A stretch of 14,683 nt of DNA, from contig USCC01000051.1 in NCBI GenBank assembly GCA_900553035.1, positions 1 through 14,683 on the forward strand, given 5' to 3'. The position numbers and the translations under genes are program-made. This document shows positions 14,669 to 14,683 of this stretch, piece after piece. The notes under the pieces were generated by a model. The model was not told the origin of the DNA. It saw only the letters and a program-made list of their open reading frames with translations, and ran no database searches. The first letter of the stretch is position 1. Each line of letters begins with the position of its first letter. The stretch is from an uncultured Rhodospirillaceae bacterium. GTDB lineage: Bacteria > Pseudomonadota > Alphaproteobacteria > CAAGCB01 > CAG-977.

Positions 14669-14683
14669 ATGAACGAAGTGGAA
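14669..14683 (+). CDS. First codons of a gene leaving the window (partial)
   Basis: GGAGG (14656-14660) is followed by two in-frame ATGs, at 14663 and 14669. The second is 8 nt from the ribosome site and better placed; the first is only 2 nt away. The visible reading is MNEVE and then the window ends. No function can be assigned. The strong ribosome site and the promoter-like sequence upstream argue that a real gene begins here. Confidence 0.6.

Overview
The window looks like a chromosomal segment of an alphaproteobacterium, most likely a Rhodospirillales-like lineage and perhaps one of the uncultured gut or rumen alphaproteobacteria. That assignment is inference. It rests on an ATP12-type F1-ATPase assembly chaperone (in bacteria essentially alphaproteobacterial), its position next to rarA and rluC, an alphaproteobacterial-type GlnA metal-site loop, a glnB-glnA pair, and a CheY-like receiver with a basic GPDRRRR tail translationally coupled to an Hpt protein. 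Almost every gene is core housekeeping, and I see no phage, transposon, CRISPR array or secretion-system genes.

Layout. 1-488: gene-free, with a 133-bp tandem duplication cut by the left edge. 539-4552 (minus strand): glnB, glnA, an M48 metalloprotease with TPRs and a periplasmic DsbA/ScsC-like thiol-disulfide protein, ending at a strong terminator. 4639-4796 (plus): tRNA-His with promoter and terminator, convergent with the next operon. 4795-5825 (minus): receiver protein followed by an Hpt protein with an ATGA overlap. 5826-6914: about 1.1 kb without a credible gene. It has a perfect -10 box, an uninterrupted A42 homopolymer, an AT-rich stretch and then a GC-rich stretch full of small inverted repeats. 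6915-7001 (minus): tRNA-Leu(GAG) with terminator. 7078-7701 (plus): lipB, with a perfect 13-bp palindrome overlapping its Shine-Dalgarno. 7702-8362: gene-free, with a mosaic repeat array (146-bp unit). 8363-14030 (minus): one compact operon rarA, rluC, asmA-family, ATP12, acylphosphatase, with junctions of -4, +12, +7 and +1 nt. 14228-14455 (minus): a small unknown gene. 14574-14683 (plus): twin 15-bp direct repeats, a promoter-like pair and the first codons of a gene leaving the window.

How the genes work together. glnB (PII) senses nitrogen and energy state and, in this family, controls GlnA through adenylylation; both partner sites are present (Tyr51 of PII, Tyr402 of GlnA). The M48 protease and DsbA-like protein are both predicted periplasmic and suggest an envelope quality-control pair. 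The receiver-Hpt pair is a phosphorelay module without a local histidine kinase. The rarA operon mixes replication-fork rescue, rRNA modification, envelope biogenesis and ATP synthase assembly, a grouping seen largely as conserved synteny rather than a pathway.

The non-coding DNA is the unusual part. The A42 tract sits where an UP element would lie for the receiver-Hpt promoter. Two unrelated families of intergenic tandem repeats, and phased A-tract repeats near the right edge, are not explained by the genes.
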